Assembly: GCF_000513275.1 (NCBI RefSeq)
Contig: NZ_CBVJ010000046.1
Coordinates: 1-64,000 of the forward strand
Direction of reading: 5' to 3'
From: Paenibacillus gorillae
GTDB lineage: Bacteria > Bacillota > Bacilli > Paenibacillales > Paenibacillaceae
DNA: 64,000 bases
The translations under genes and the position numbers were made by a program. Of the stretch, positions 8,773-17,192 are shown piece after piece. The notes under the pieces are model-generated. The model saw only the letters and a list, made by a program, of their open reading frames with translations, did not search any database and had not been told where the DNA came from. Every line of letters starts with the position of its first letter. The first letter of the stretch is position 1.

Positions 8773-9641
8773 TGATGCAGCACCACCAAATCTGCAATGG
8801 CAAACAGAAAGAGCAAAACGCTTAGCGTACCGTTCATCCCGAAGAAGGACAGCTGAACACGGGATAAATCATTCGGACGAACAAGCCAATGCTGATAGAA
8901 CAAAATCGCGATAGAAATAACTGTTCCCGCCAGGTAAGCCCAGCTTAGACCGGTTGTCCAGAACAGCGCAATAAAGCAAATGGCTGTAACGGCATGGAAG
9001 GAACGTGCAATCCATAATGCACCGGCAATACCGAATTTGGCAGGAATGGAATGCAGCCCCGCATTGCGGTCGTATTCAAAGTCTTGTGTCGCATATACGA
9101 TATCAAAGCCCGCAATCCATAGAGCAACAGCTACATAAAGCAGCCAAGCTGCCGGATGGAATTCACCGGTAACAGCTACCCATGCGCCAAGCGGCGATAG
9201 ACCAATGGTCAAGCCCAGCACGACATGGCACAGCCATGTAAATCTTTTCGTATAGGAATATAGGACAAGCAGTACCACTGCAATTGGCATGAGCTTCATC
9301 GCAATCGGAGCCAGATTGGCTGTCGCGATGAACAGCATCGCGAAGGACACAATCGTGAACAGCAGCACCTCCGCCGACTTGAGCAAACCGGCAGGCAGCG
9401 CACGGGAAGCTGTCCGCGGATTACGCAAATCGATCGCTTTGTCGATAAGCCGGTTCAAGCACATAGCCGCGCTTCGCGCCCCGAACATAGCGAGCGTAAC
9501 CCAGCCGATCTGCGGCCACGAAGGCAGTTCCCCATTAATTACAACGGCTCCCAAGATAGCTCCCATAAACGCAAAAGGCAAAGCAAATACGGTATGTTCG
9601 AATTTAATCATTTCCAAAATAATGCGGATTTTGCGGATCAT
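8766..9641 (-). CDS. mqnP: UbiA-family prenyltransferase (MqnP-like, menaquinone synthesis)
   Basis: Membrane enzyme that transfers the polyprenyl tail to an aromatic ring. The first aspartate motif is NRLIDKAIDLRNPRT (about residues 63-77) and the second is YATQDFEYDRNAG (about 183-195). Around eight hydrophobic segments fill the 291 residues. MenA of the classical route is more distant and usually next to other men genes. The neighbours ubiX and mqnA suggest it prenylates the 6-hydroxynaphthoate of the futalosine route. The symbol is therefore inferred from context; UbiA family membership is firm. Confidence 0.85.
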   Translation of the reverse strand: MIRKIRIILEMIKFEHTVFALPFAFMGAILGAVVINGELPSWPQIGWVTLAMFGARSAAMCLNRLIDKAIDLRNPRTASRALPAGLLKSAEVLLFTIVSFAMLFIATANLAPIAMKLMPIAVVLLVLYSYTKRFTWLCHVVLGLTIGLSPLGAWVAVTGEFHPAAWLLYVAVALWIAGFDIVYATQDFEYDRNAGLHSIPAKFGIAGALWIARSFHAVTAICFIALFWTTGLSWAYLAGTVISIAILFYQHWLVRPNDLSRVQLSFFGMNGTLSVLLFLFAIADLVVLHQW

Positions 9642-10354
9642 TGCTGAGTATTCTCCTTTTTGCCGATGTGCAGCGCGGCGACACCGCCAAACAATGCATA
9701 TGCTTTTACGTTTTGCAGCCCTGCTTCTTTGAACAGTTCACTAAGCTGCTTGATGTCGAGAAATAATTTCAAAGAATCCGGAAGCCATTTATATTCTTTG
9801 AACCGCTTCGCCACGAGCTTGCCGAGCAAAGGAAGAATTTGCTGAAAGTACAAGTAATAGACCGCTTTGAACGGCTGCCAGCCGGGCTTGGACAATTCCA
9901 GACATACAACTTGACCGCCTGGCTTTACGACCCGCTCCATTTCCTTGAGCACCTGCAAGTAATTCGGTACATTCCGGAGACCAAAGCCTATTGTTACGTA
10001 ATCGAATGAATTATCCTCGAAAGGCAGCTCCATCGCATTGCCCTGAACGAGCTTAATTTGACGGTCGAGCTGCTGCTCCTTGATTTTGGTTGCGCCGACA
10101 TCCAGCATGTTCTGGCTGAAATCGAGTCCGACGATTTTGCCGCTTCCGCTTGCCTTCGCGAGCGCAATCGTCCAATCGCATGTTCCGCAGCAAAGATCCA
10201 ATGCTGTCTGGCCGGGCTGCACATTCATCTTCTTCATCGTAAATTTGCGCCAAGCTTTATGTCTGCGCATGCTCAGCAAATCATTCATCAAATCGTATTT
10301 CGGTGCAATGCTCTCAAATACGGCATGCACATGCTGTTTAGAATCTGCTTCCAT
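9638..10354 (-). CDS. menG: Demethylmenaquinone methyltransferase MenG/UbiE
   Basis: Final step of menaquinone synthesis: SAM-dependent ring methylation. The 238-residue protein opens with the conserved VFESIAPKYDLMND (about 12-25), carries the SAM loop LDLCCGTCDWT, then DFSQNMLDVG and GFGLRNVPN, all signature blocks of the family. It is also found between hepS and hepT in B. subtilis. It overlaps the UbiA-type gene by four bases and follows hepS by 15 bases, so the cluster is one transcript. Confidence 0.95.
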   Translation of the reverse strand: MEADSKQHVHAVFESIAPKYDLMNDLLSMRRHKAWRKFTMKKMNVQPGQTALDLCCGTCDWTIALAKASGSGKIVGLDFSQNMLDVGATKIKEQQLDRQIKLVQGNAMELPFEDNSFDYVTIGFGLRNVPNYLQVLKEMERVVKPGGQVVCLELSKPGWQPFKAVYYLYFQQILPLLGKLVAKRFKEYKWLPDSLKLFLDIKQLSELFKEAGLQNVKAYALFGGVAALHIGKKENTQQ

Positions 10355-10369
10355 CGCTTTCTCGTCCCC

Positions 10370-11239
10370 TTATCTTGTTTCGTTAAGGGCGGGAACCGCT
10401 CCCGCCAATCTGCCCGTGTACGACTCCAGCGCCTGGAGGAACTCTTGCACAAGCATGTCCGCATGCAGCCCCGCTGCCGCTGCTTGAACTTCATCAGCTG
10501 CTGACTGCAGCATCACTCCGAGCTTGCCTCGAAACCCGTATTTTTTCAGAAGACTGGAAAGAAACGCCGGATTGGAATGCTGCTGCTCAAGCGCTTGACG
10601 CTCCTCTTCCGTGCCGTTCTCCAAGACATGCCAATAGGCCCAGCTTTGATAAAACCGGGTCGGCGACTCGCATCTTTCCATTTCGTCCAGAGCTACCTCG
10701 CATCGGCACATCCCTTGCAGCAACACCGGCCAGCTGCTGGAAGCCTGACCTGCCATCTTGCCTGCAAACACGTCGAACAGCTTGCTTTTCATTCCCGCCA
10801 TCCAAGCAAAATAATCTTCAGCCGTCAATTCCGACCGGCTCATCATAATATATAATTTCACTTTCATCCGGTTCACTTCGCATACAGCAGAGCTAATGGC
10901 GGCTATCATATCCGTCTGTCCGGCTTGTGCAAGCAAGCGGTAAAACTGCGAGCTGAAATAGTCGCCGGCCAGCACTTTCAGCTGCCTTGAACGCATTTCG
11001 CTCTCCGATCGTTTATCCGTTTCAAGATCGATCAGATCATGGGTGTCCATTCCAAGCTGTACTAGCGATACGACCAAAGAGTATAGCTCACTCTGGGCGA
11101 CATTCGGACTTTGTTGATTCAAAATTGCGAAAAGCAATCGCACCCGCAAATCGGGAAAAGCCGGCAATTCCGTATGCGCTTGAATCATGTCGTATTCGAC
11201 ATATTTCTTCGCGATTTCATGGATACGATTTGGTATCAT
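10370..11239 (-). CDS. hepS: Heptaprenyl diphosphate synthase component I HepS
   Basis: Non-catalytic partner of HepT that sets product chain length. The 289 residues carry a degenerate prenyl synthase-like core with LVQLGMDTHDLID and LKVLAGDYFSSQFYRLLAQAG, typical of component I of Bacillales, and lack the paired DDxxD motifs. GGGAGG precedes the ATG. It is the first gene of a tightly packed row (hepS-menG-mqnP-ubiX-mqnA-hepT-ndk) that supplies the quinone pool. Confidence 0.9.
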   Translation of the reverse strand: MIPNRIHEIAKKYVEYDMIQAHTELPAFPDLRVRLLFAILNQQSPNVAQSELYSLVVSLVQLGMDTHDLIDLETDKRSESEMRSRQLKVLAGDYFSSQFYRLLAQAGQTDMIAAISSAVCEVNRMKVKLYIMMSRSELTAEDYFAWMAGMKSKLFDVFAGKMAGQASSSWPVLLQGMCRCEVALDEMERCESPTRFYQSWAYWHVLENGTEEERQALEQQHSNPAFLSSLLKKYGFRGKLGVMLQSAADEVQAAAAGLHADMLVQEFLQALESYTGRLAGAVPALNETR

Positions 11240-11370
11240 GGGGTAAGCCTCCCAAGCCTAACATTATGCCGCCTTTTGCGGCAAAGTTGTTTCTTATCTC
11301 CGATGATAAAAAAGTTATATTTCCTGCAGCACGTATAAAAAAACGAAACGTCCGCTCAATAATCTAAACT

Positions 11371-11379
11371 ATTATAGCA
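11371..11379 (-). promoter_or_regulatory. Extended -10 promoter before hepS
   Basis: Minus strand TGCTATAAT, a perfect -10 with an upstream TG, about 130 bases before hepS. No good -35 box is visible at 17 bases, which is acceptable for an extended -10 promoter. The leader holds a short GCCGC/GCGGC hairpin near 11271-11285, close to the hepS ribosome binding site. Confidence 0.5.
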
Positions 11380-11429
11380 CAACTTTAGGAATGAGCATAC
11401 GATTGCGAGCAAAGCAAAGCTGCCGTCCG

Positions 11430-12011
11430 CTACTCCACTGCCTCTTGCTTCTTGAGCGGTACGGCGGTATAGCTCTCGGCAGGCCCAAAGCGCTGCTCCC
11501 ATGCCGATGTAAAGCTAATACGGAGCCGCTCTCTCCAGCGCTCGTCATGAATCGGATCGGCTTGACTCAACTGGTCGATCTCATCCAGCAGCCAATTGTC
11601 GCCTTTTCTCACATCTATGGCGAACAGCAATCGGGATGTGCCTTGCTCATTTCCCTCTACATAACGAAGTAAAATACGGCTGACGTTGTCCATCTGCAGA
11701 AAAGAAAGACGGATCAGCTTCTCCATATCTTCCGCCCAACGCTGGCTTTGCCCAGCGGCATCCGGCAATTTCATTTCGACCGATAAAATCGTATGCTTCC
11801 ATTCCACCTTTGCCAATTGCCCCGAAAGCTGCAAGCCTACCATAGCATCAACGAGATTGCTGTTTGTCAGCTTCGTGGCGGGAGTCGGATGAAACACCGA
11901 CACGTCCCTGCCCGTTTCTTTATGTAAATGGGGCAGCCAGGCCAATACGAGCGTAACTGCCAGCGCTGCAAGCAAGCCCGCTAAGTAAGGCTTTGCCATC
12001 CTCATATTCAT
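11430..12011 (-). CDS. Membrane-anchored protein of unknown function
   Basis: I do not recognise this family. Start ATG at 12011 is chosen because GGGAGG lies eight to ten bases upstream; the frame is open a little further. One hydrophobic segment, YLAGLLAALAVTLVLAWL, at about residues 8-25 should anchor the protein, with the remaining 165 or so residues outside. That part is mixed alpha/beta with many charged residues and no cysteine or obvious catalytic motif. It lies between mtrB and hepS, where B. subtilis has no such gene. The product could be an envelope or sporulation protein; nothing in the sequence decides this. Confidence 0.7.
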   Translation of the reverse strand: MNMRMAKPYLAGLLAALAVTLVLAWLPHLHKETGRDVSVFHPTPATKLTNSNLVDAMVGLQLSGQLAKVEWKHTILSVEMKLPDAAGQSQRWAEDMEKLIRLSFLQMDNVSRILLRYVEGNEQGTSRLLFAIDVRKGDNWLLDEIDQLSQADPIHDERWRERLRISFTSAWEQRFGPAESYTAVPLKKQEAVE

Positions 12012-12208
12012 GGCCATTCCCTCCCTTACGGGATCCATCCGCTTTGTACTTCAAGTGTGGACGATCCGTAATAACCTCATACCCCATTGTACAAACAAAT
12101 GAGCCAGGCTATGCCTGTTATTAAGAGGACGGGTTTGTACGAAGGGAATGATTCTGCCGCGTGCAGGCTGAACAACCGCTTCAAGAAGATATATCCGCTT
12201 TACTGACG

Positions 12209-12246
12209 AAAAAGCTCCCTTTCTGCCTATTCGCAGAAAGGGAGCC
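12209..12246 (-). terminator. Intrinsic terminator of mtrB
   Basis: Minus strand 13-base-pair stem GCTCCCTTTCTGC/GCAGAAAGGGAGC with a six-base loop, then TTTTTC. It lies nine bases past the mtrB stop codon. Confidence 0.92.
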
Positions 12247-12254
12247 GGCTCATC

Positions 12255-12494
12255 TTACTGATCGGTCTCCATCGTGCCGTACTTCGTCATTACAATCGCT
12301 TTGCCGCGAATTTTTATCGCCGAGGTATGATTCGTAAACTGGGCAATCATAATTTCGTTTTTGTCCAGCTTTTCGGTATGATGGAATTTTGTATCTTGTC
12401 CGCGTGTCAGGCCGATGACTTGAACGCCATGGTCTTTCGCTTTAATCACGACGTATTCGCCATGATTGTTATTAGGGCTAGGGTTGGTTTCCAT
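12255..12494 (-). CDS. mtrB: Tryptophan RNA-binding attenuation protein TRAP
   Basis: Forms an 11-subunit ring that, loaded with tryptophan, wraps G/UAG-repeat RNA and stops trp expression. The 79 residues include [31 protein letters not shown] and [11 protein letters not shown], where the family's RNA-contacting Lys/Lys/Arg residues lie, and the Thr residues around the tryptophan pocket. GGAGGA precedes the ATG. In B. subtilis mtrB follows mtrA (folE); here no folE is present between hbs and mtrB. Its evident target, eleven triplets upstream of trpE, is in this window. Confidence 0.96.
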   Translation of the reverse strand: METNPSPNNNHGEYVVIKAKDHGVQVIGLTRGQDTKFHHTEKLDKNEIMIAQFTNHTSAIKIRGKAIVMTKYGTMETDQ

Positions 12495-12510
12495 CTTGGT
12501 TCCTCCTGAA

Positions 12511-12682
12511 AAGTTTTGCGAAGCAAAACTTGCTTCGTAAGCCTATGCTTAGTTTTGCGAAGCAAAACTTGCTTCGAAAGCATACGCTTAGTTTGCGTAG
12601 TGGCTACGCAAGCTTAACTAAATTTTACTACGCAAACTGCTTCGTAAGCATACGCTTAGTTTTACGAAGTAAAACTTGTTAT
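12511..12682 (-). repeat. Intergenic palindromic repeat cluster upstream of mtrB
   Basis: About 170 bases built from repeated units on a theme of AGTTTTGCGAAGCAAAACT followed by TGCTTCGTAAGC and ATACGCTT. Two near-identical copies stand at 12511-12549 and 12550-12590, with diverged ones at 12591-12640 and 12641-12682. Each unit contains an inverted repeat (GTTTTGCGAAGCAAAAC) and would fold as RNA or DNA. No open reading frame is credible here. It looks like a dispersed non-coding repeat family; strand is arbitrary. Confidence 0.8.
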
Positions 12683-12764
12683 GTATATGCAACAACAATG
12701 CACTATTTATTATAAGAGGGAGCTTTCTACTTGTAAAGGAGCGCCAGGCAGCCCAATAGACAGC

Positions 12765-12797
12765 GAAAGCGCCCGAACAATAGGTCCGGACGCTTTC
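12765..12797 (-). terminator. Probable hairpin terminator after hbs
   Basis: Minus strand GAAAGCGTCCGGA and TTCGGGCGCTTTC form a stem with one G-T pair, 19 bases after the hbs stop. The T run after it is poor, so it may be a weak terminator or an RNA-stabilising hairpin. Confidence 0.55.
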
Positions 12798-12815
12798 AGG
12801 CTTGCTAGTGTATGC

Positions 12816-13091
12816 TTAATTGGAAACGAGATCCTTAAGAGATTTACCCGGTTTGAATGCAGGCATTTTGCTTGCTGCGATATCAATCTCTTCGCCGGTT
12901 TGCGGGTTGCGGCCTTTACGGGCTTGGCGCTCGCGAACCTCAAAGTTCCCGAATCCTACCAGTTGTACTTTATCACCGCTTTGCAGCGCATCGGAAATAG
13001 CATCGAAAACGGCGTCAACTGCTTTAGTCGCATCTTTCTTCGAAAGATCGGACAGTTCAGCCACTTTGGCGATCAAATCAGTTTTGTTCAT
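12816..13091 (-). CDS. hbs: DNA-binding protein HU
   Basis: Histone-like dimer that bends and compacts DNA, and coats the spore chromosome with other proteins. The 91 residues begin [21 protein letters not shown] and contain [21 protein letters not shown], the DNA-binding arm with the intercalating Pro. GGGAGGTG precedes the ATG. It sits between mtrB and, after an inserted transporter, spoIVA; in B. subtilis hbs is directly next to spoIVA. Confidence 0.97.
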   Translation of the reverse strand: MNKTDLIAKVAELSDLSKKDATKAVDAVFDAISDALQSGDKVQLVGFGNFEVRERQARKGRNPQTGEEIDIAASKMPAFKPGKSLKDLVSN

Positions 13092-13259
13092 TGTTTCACC
13101 TCCCTAATAGACAATAAAGAGTCATCTTATCCCTCTTATTAACTGAAAACTTCAAAAATATACCTTTCTTGAACAAACTTATAGTAATACAGCCGATTCG
13201 CAATTTCAAGTAGCTGAATTGGATTCCACTGTTTTCATTCCATTTGCAGAAGAAAGGGG

Positions 13260-14246
13260 TTATCCGTTTCGCCGTCTGTTCAAATGAATAAAGGTAACCG
13301 CCAGCGCCAGAACGAGCACCGTTCCTTTTACGATGTCATTCGCGTAGTATTGGACCTTCATCATCGTCATACCGTTTAAGAGTACGCCGATTAGAATCGC
13401 TCCGAAGAAAGTACCGATAACATTCGGCTTGCCAGCGCCTAATACAGAGTACCCGACGAATACCGCAGCAACCGCCTCCATCATCATTGGAGCGCCAGCG
13501 TCAATTTGGCCAGTACCTACCCGAGCCGCATATAAAATCCCGCCAATTGCCGCAAATACACCGGATGCGATATAAGCAAACGTACGGATGCGCCGAACTC
13601 GAATGCCGGATAACCGGGCAGCCTCTTCGTTGCCGCCTGTCGTATGCATTTGCCGTCCCCACTTTGTATATTTGAAGAAGATATGCACTGCCGCTACTGC
13701 AACAATCATTAGAATGACCGGTACCGGCACACCAAGCAGTTTCCCTTGACCGAGCCATAGAAATGCAGGATCGAAAGTTCCTGGCGCTGTCGACCCGTCA
13801 GGCATCGGCATATTGTTATAGATCGAATAGCCTTTCGTATACGTCTTGTGAATTCCCGCGACAATATACATGACAGCGAGTGTAGCCAATAGGTCCGGAA
13901 TTCGAACACGCACGATCAATAGCGCGTTGAGAAGGCCTACGACTGCACCGGAAGCGAGCGCAACCAGAATGACGAATATAACTGGCTGCTGATACCACAC
14001 CATCATAGCAGCCGTCAGAACGGTGGTCAGCGATACAGTAGAACCTACCGACAAGTCAAATCCGTCAACCGTTAAGGAAAACGTGACCCCGATTGCGACA
14101 AACGTAACGATTGAAATCGAACGCAAAATGTCCGAAATGTTCGCATAGGTGAAAAAGTGCTTGTCCCATAACGAGAAAAACAAGATGACGAGGCCGATGA
14201 CGATCAGCGACCCGTATTTGAAAATAAAATGCAAAGCCTTATCCAT
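13260..14246 (-). CDS. Sugar ABC transporter permease (RbsC-like)
   Basis: Membrane channel of a carbohydrate uptake ABC transporter of the ribose/galactose (CUT2) type. The 328 residues contain about eight to ten hydrophobic segments and the family blocks DGFDLSVGSTVSLT (about 62-75), GLLNALLIVRVRIPDLLATL and GGNEEAARLSGIRVRRIR, the last being the loop that meets the ATPase. It overlaps the ATPase gene by one base. The substrate cannot be read from sequence. No terminator with a good T run was seen after it. Confidence 0.92.
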   Translation of the reverse strand: MDKALHFIFKYGSLIVIGLVILFFSLWDKHFFTYANISDILRSISIVTFVAIGVTFSLTVDGFDLSVGSTVSLTTVLTAAMMVWYQQPVIFVILVALASGAVVGLLNALLIVRVRIPDLLATLAVMYIVAGIHKTYTKGYSIYNNMPMPDGSTAPGTFDPAFLWLGQGKLLGVPVPVILMIVAVAAVHIFFKYTKWGRQMHTTGGNEEAARLSGIRVRRIRTFAYIASGVFAAIGGILYAARVGTGQIDAGAPMMMEAVAAVFVGYSVLGAGKPNVIGTFFGAILIGVLLNGMTMMKVQYYANDIVKGTVLVLALAVTFIHLNRRRNG

Positions 14247-15757
14247 TATGCTTGCTCCCCCTTGCCGCCGCTGGCATGCAGCAGCAGCTGCTGTTGCGTC
14301 GCTTCACCGCGCATAAATTGTTTCACCAGCGCCCCGTCGCACATGACCAATATCCGGTCGGCTATGCCGATTGCCTCGGTAAATTCGCATGTTAAGTAGA
14401 CGATTGCTTTACCTTGCTCCGCCAATTGGCCGATGATGCGGAATATATCACTTTTCGCACCGATATCAACGCCTTTAGTAGGCTCGTCGAACAGATAGAC
14501 AGATGCTTCCGTCGGCAGCCATTTGCCGATAGAAACCTTTTGCTGGTTGCCGCCGCTAAGGAAAGCAGTCTGCTGCTGAGGCGAAGAGGTTTTAATGCCC
14601 AGCTTGCCGATGACAGCATGCGCGTTATTGTTTTCCTTCTTGCCTGACATAAAGCCGAATCGGGAAAAGGCGTTAAGCAGCGGCAAGCTTAAATTATGCT
14701 GGACGGTATCGCCTACCAAGATGCCTTGCGTTCTTCGTTCTTCAGGGACTAGTACAATGCCGCCTTGAATCGCATCCGCAGGATCAGTCGTTCGAACTTC
14801 ACGGCCCGATACCTTCACTGTCCCGGTATCCGCCCGGTCAGCGCCAAACAAAAGACGTGACAGCTCTGTTTTGCCCGCACCAACTAATCCGACAATCGCT
14901 ACGATTTCACCGCTTCGTGCCTCAAAGCTAACATTGCGCACGCTTCTGCCCCTGGCAAGCCCATTCACCTGGAGCAATACGCCGCCGATTGGGGCGTCCG
15001 ACTTCGGATACTCCTCCTCGAATACGCGGCCTAGCATCGCATGCACAACTGCATCTACGTTGGTATCGGCCGTCGGCTCCGTGAACACTCGTTCGCCGTC
15101 CCGCATTACCGTAATCTGATCACAAATCCGGAATACTTCCGGCAGGCGGTGTGAGATGAATACGATGCCAATGCCTTCTCCTTTCAACTGCTCGATGACG
15201 CGAAACAACCGCTCCGCTTCATCCAGACTTAAAGGGGCGGTCGGCTCATCGAAAATAACGTATTTCGCTTGCTCCGTCAATAATCGGGCTATAAGCACCA
15301 GTTGTTTTTCAGCTAGACTTAGTTCGCCCGCCTTCTTGCGGACAGGAATAGAAGCGCCAAGTCTCGCAAGCGTCGCTTCCGCTTCGCTCTCCAGCTTGCC
15401 CCAATTGAGCCACAACCGGCTTCCTTTCGCCGAGATCCGGTCCAGCATGACATTTTCCGCCACGCTAAGCTCCGCAACAAGAGCGGTATCTACCTCCTGA
15501 TAAACACAATGGATGCCCATTTTTTTGGCATCCCCAGGCGAAGCGATATGAACTTGCGAACCATCGACAATTATGGCTCCTTCATCTTGCGTATAAGCTC
15601 CAGACAATATTTTCATCAACGTGCTCTTGCCCGCTCCGTTAGCTCCGAGCAGTGCGTGCACCTCGCCGCCTTGTACTGTAAAATCAACGCCGCGGAGGGC
15701 GGGGACGCCGGAAAATGCTTTCCGGATCCCCTTCATTTGCAATTGCTTTGTACTCAT
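14246..15757 (-). CDS. Sugar ABC transporter ATP-binding protein (RbsA/MglA-like, two ATPase domains)
   Basis: Energises sugar uptake at the inner face of the membrane. Two nucleotide-binding domains lie in tandem in 503 residues: the first has Walker A GANGAGKST (about 36-44), signature LSLAEKQLV and DEPTAPL; the second has GLVGAGKTE, signature LSGGNQQKVSIGKWL and DEPTKGVD. The second Walker A is the altered form usual for this family (Glu after Lys-Thr). It follows the binding-protein gene by 39 bases and is coupled to the permease. Confidence 0.94.
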   Translation of the reverse strand: MSTKQLQMKGIRKAFSGVPALRGVDFTVQGGEVHALLGANGAGKSTLMKILSGAYTQDEGAIIVDGSQVHIASPGDAKKMGIHCVYQEVDTALVAELSVAENVMLDRISAKGSRLWLNWGKLESEAEATLARLGASIPVRKKAGELSLAEKQLVLIARLLTEQAKYVIFDEPTAPLSLDEAERLFRVIEQLKGEGIGIVFISHRLPEVFRICDQITVMRDGERVFTEPTADTNVDAVVHAMLGRVFEEEYPKSDAPIGGVLLQVNGLARGRSVRNVSFEARSGEIVAIVGLVGAGKTELSRLLFGADRADTGTVKVSGREVRTTDPADAIQGGIVLVPEERRTQGILVGDTVQHNLSLPLLNAFSRFGFMSGKKENNNAHAVIGKLGIKTSSPQQQTAFLSGGNQQKVSIGKWLPTEASVYLFDEPTKGVDIGAKSDIFRIIGQLAEQGKAIVYLTCEFTEAIGIADRILVMCDGALVKQFMRGEATQQQLLLHASGGKGEQA

Positions 15758-15796
15758 TTGGTCAACCGCACCTCTCCAACGTCCCGTTAGCCGGGT

Positions 15797-16906
15797 TTAC
15801 TTCGCGCCTTCCAGCTCTTTCATCCATTCTTCGTAGCCTTGCTTGCTGCTGCCCCAGCCTTCGATATACTGTGCAAGCTGCGTTGTGTTTACTTTCTCAG
15901 TTGGCAAAGCGTCGCGTTGAACGTAGACCGGATTCAGGACGATAACCGGCTCATTTTCTTCGCCTTTAAATTCTTTATACAATGCACGCACTTGAATGCG
16001 GCCGATATCTTTCGGATCTACCGCTGCAGATGCTACCCATGGGCTAGCCGGATCTTGAATCATTTGCAGATCCTCATCACTCATGTCGATGCCATAAACT
16101 TTAATTTCAGTTCTGCCTGCTTGTTGAATAGCGCGTGCTGCGCCTTTTGCAAATTCATCCCATGCAGCCCATACGGCAGTAATATCGCCTTTGTTCGGAT
16201 TCTGCTTCAGGATAGCTTCCATTTGAGCTTGTGTATCGATGGCAGGATTGTTGGCATTGCCAAACGCTCCGATTTCTTTAATTTCCGGATACTTGCTTTG
16301 GAACTCTTTGTATGCCACTTGGCGGCGTTCCATTGGTGCAAAGCCTGCAACCCAAACCTTTACAATCTTGCCTTTGCCGCCAGCGTCTTTAGCCAGCTGC
16401 TCTAGCGTAAGCTCTGCCATTTTCTTATCATCCTGCTGCAGAACCGGTACGCCTTCGATTTTCACATCGGCATCAAACACAACGACTGAGATGCCTTTAG
16501 CAACCGCATTTTTAATGCCTGCTTCCAGAGCAGATGCTTGTCCATGGTCAATCAGAATGCCGTCAAAACCTTGGTTGACTGCTGCATCCAGATTGGAAGC
16601 CATTTTGCCCAGATCATTATCCGATGCAAACACCGTTACATTGCCGCCGAATTTCTCAACTTGATCCTTCACACCCTCCACATATTGCGAAGAGAACGTA
16701 CCTGTATTGAATTGCATAACGAGTGCAACTTTTTTGCCTTTAAGTGAAGAAATATCATTATTGTTCGCTGCCGGCTCCGTAGCCGCTGGCTCTGTCGCCG
16801 CTGGAGCGTTCGTTCCTTCGTTTGCCGGTTTCGCGCCGCAAGCTGCCAATACCAATAGCATAGCTGCAAGCAGAACCGTTAAATAAACCTTACTCTGTTT
16901 CTTCAT
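15797..16906 (-). CDS. Sugar-binding lipoprotein of an ABC transporter
   Basis: Extracellular substrate-binding protein anchored by lipid. The signal peptide ends in the lipobox LAAC (Cys about residue 23), followed by a low-complexity linker rich in Ala, Pro, Thr and Glu. The mature part has the periplasmic-binding-protein type I fold: KVALVMQFNTGTFSSQYVEG, GILIDHGQASALEAGIKNAV, then DITAVWAAWDEFAKG and KVYGIDMSD. Substrate unknown; simple sugars or related small molecules are likely. It is the first gene of the three-gene operon and the whole operon is absent from this position in B. subtilis. Confidence 0.93.
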   Translation of the reverse strand: MKKQSKVYLTVLLAAMLLVLAACGAKPANEGTNAPAATEPAATEPAANNNDISSLKGKKVALVMQFNTGTFSSQYVEGVKDQVEKFGGNVTVFASDNDLGKMASNLDAAVNQGFDGILIDHGQASALEAGIKNAVAKGISVVVFDADVKIEGVPVLQQDDKKMAELTLEQLAKDAGGKGKIVKVWVAGFAPMERRQVAYKEFQSKYPEIKEIGAFGNANNPAIDTQAQMEAILKQNPNKGDITAVWAAWDEFAKGAARAIQQAGRTEIKVYGIDMSDEDLQMIQDPASPWVASAAVDPKDIGRIQVRALYKEFKGEENEPVIVLNPVYVQRDALPTEKVNTTQLAQYIEGWGSSKQGYEEWMKELEGAK

Positions 16907-16959
16907 TTCATTCTCTCTCCCCTACTATTTACCTAGTAATAAATTGCTATTCTGTTGCT

Positions 16960-16987
16960 ATCATATCATTTTCTCCTACTATGTCAA
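16960..16987 (-). promoter_or_regulatory. Sigma-A promoter of the sugar ABC operon
   Basis: Minus strand perfect TTGACA (16987-16982), a 16-base spacer and TATGAT (16965-16960), about 54 bases before the binding-protein start, which has GGGGAGAGAG as ribosome binding site. Confidence 0.8.
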
Positions 16988-17037
16988 TCGGAATTTAAGT
17001 ATATATGAAAATGATGTCGAATAATAGCGAATCACAG

Positions 17038-17078
17038 TGACATATGTCATTATAAAACCGATGTTAGCACATACACAA
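17038..17078 (-). promoter_or_regulatory. Second promoter and 12-base palindrome upstream of the sugar ABC operon
   Basis: Minus strand TTGTGT (17078-17073), an 18-base spacer and TATAAT (17054-17049), followed at once by the perfect palindrome TGACATATGTCA (17049-17038). A palindrome touching the -10 box is a typical repressor site, but the regulator is not encoded nearby. Its function is inferred. Confidence 0.5.
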
Positions 17079-17135
17079 CTCATTTTTTAAAAAGCAGCAT
17101 CCATGCAGACGATTATTTATTGTTTGCAGACTCAA

Positions 17136-17182
17136 CAAAAAGGCCGCCCCATCGATCTTTTCAGACCTCTGGGACAGCCTTT
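17136..17182 (-). terminator. Intrinsic terminator of spoIVA
   Basis: Minus strand stem AAGGCTGTCCCA/TGGGGCGGCCTT (twelve pairs including G-T) followed by TTTTTGTT, ten bases after the spoIVA stop. Confidence 0.9.
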
Positions 17183-17192
17183 ATTCATTGGA

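Noticed and set aside
13260..17192. Mobile element carrying the sugar transporter
   Set aside because: No transposase, integrase, target duplication or terminal inverted repeats were seen at the borders; insertion relative to B. subtilis is better explained by ordinary gene-order change.
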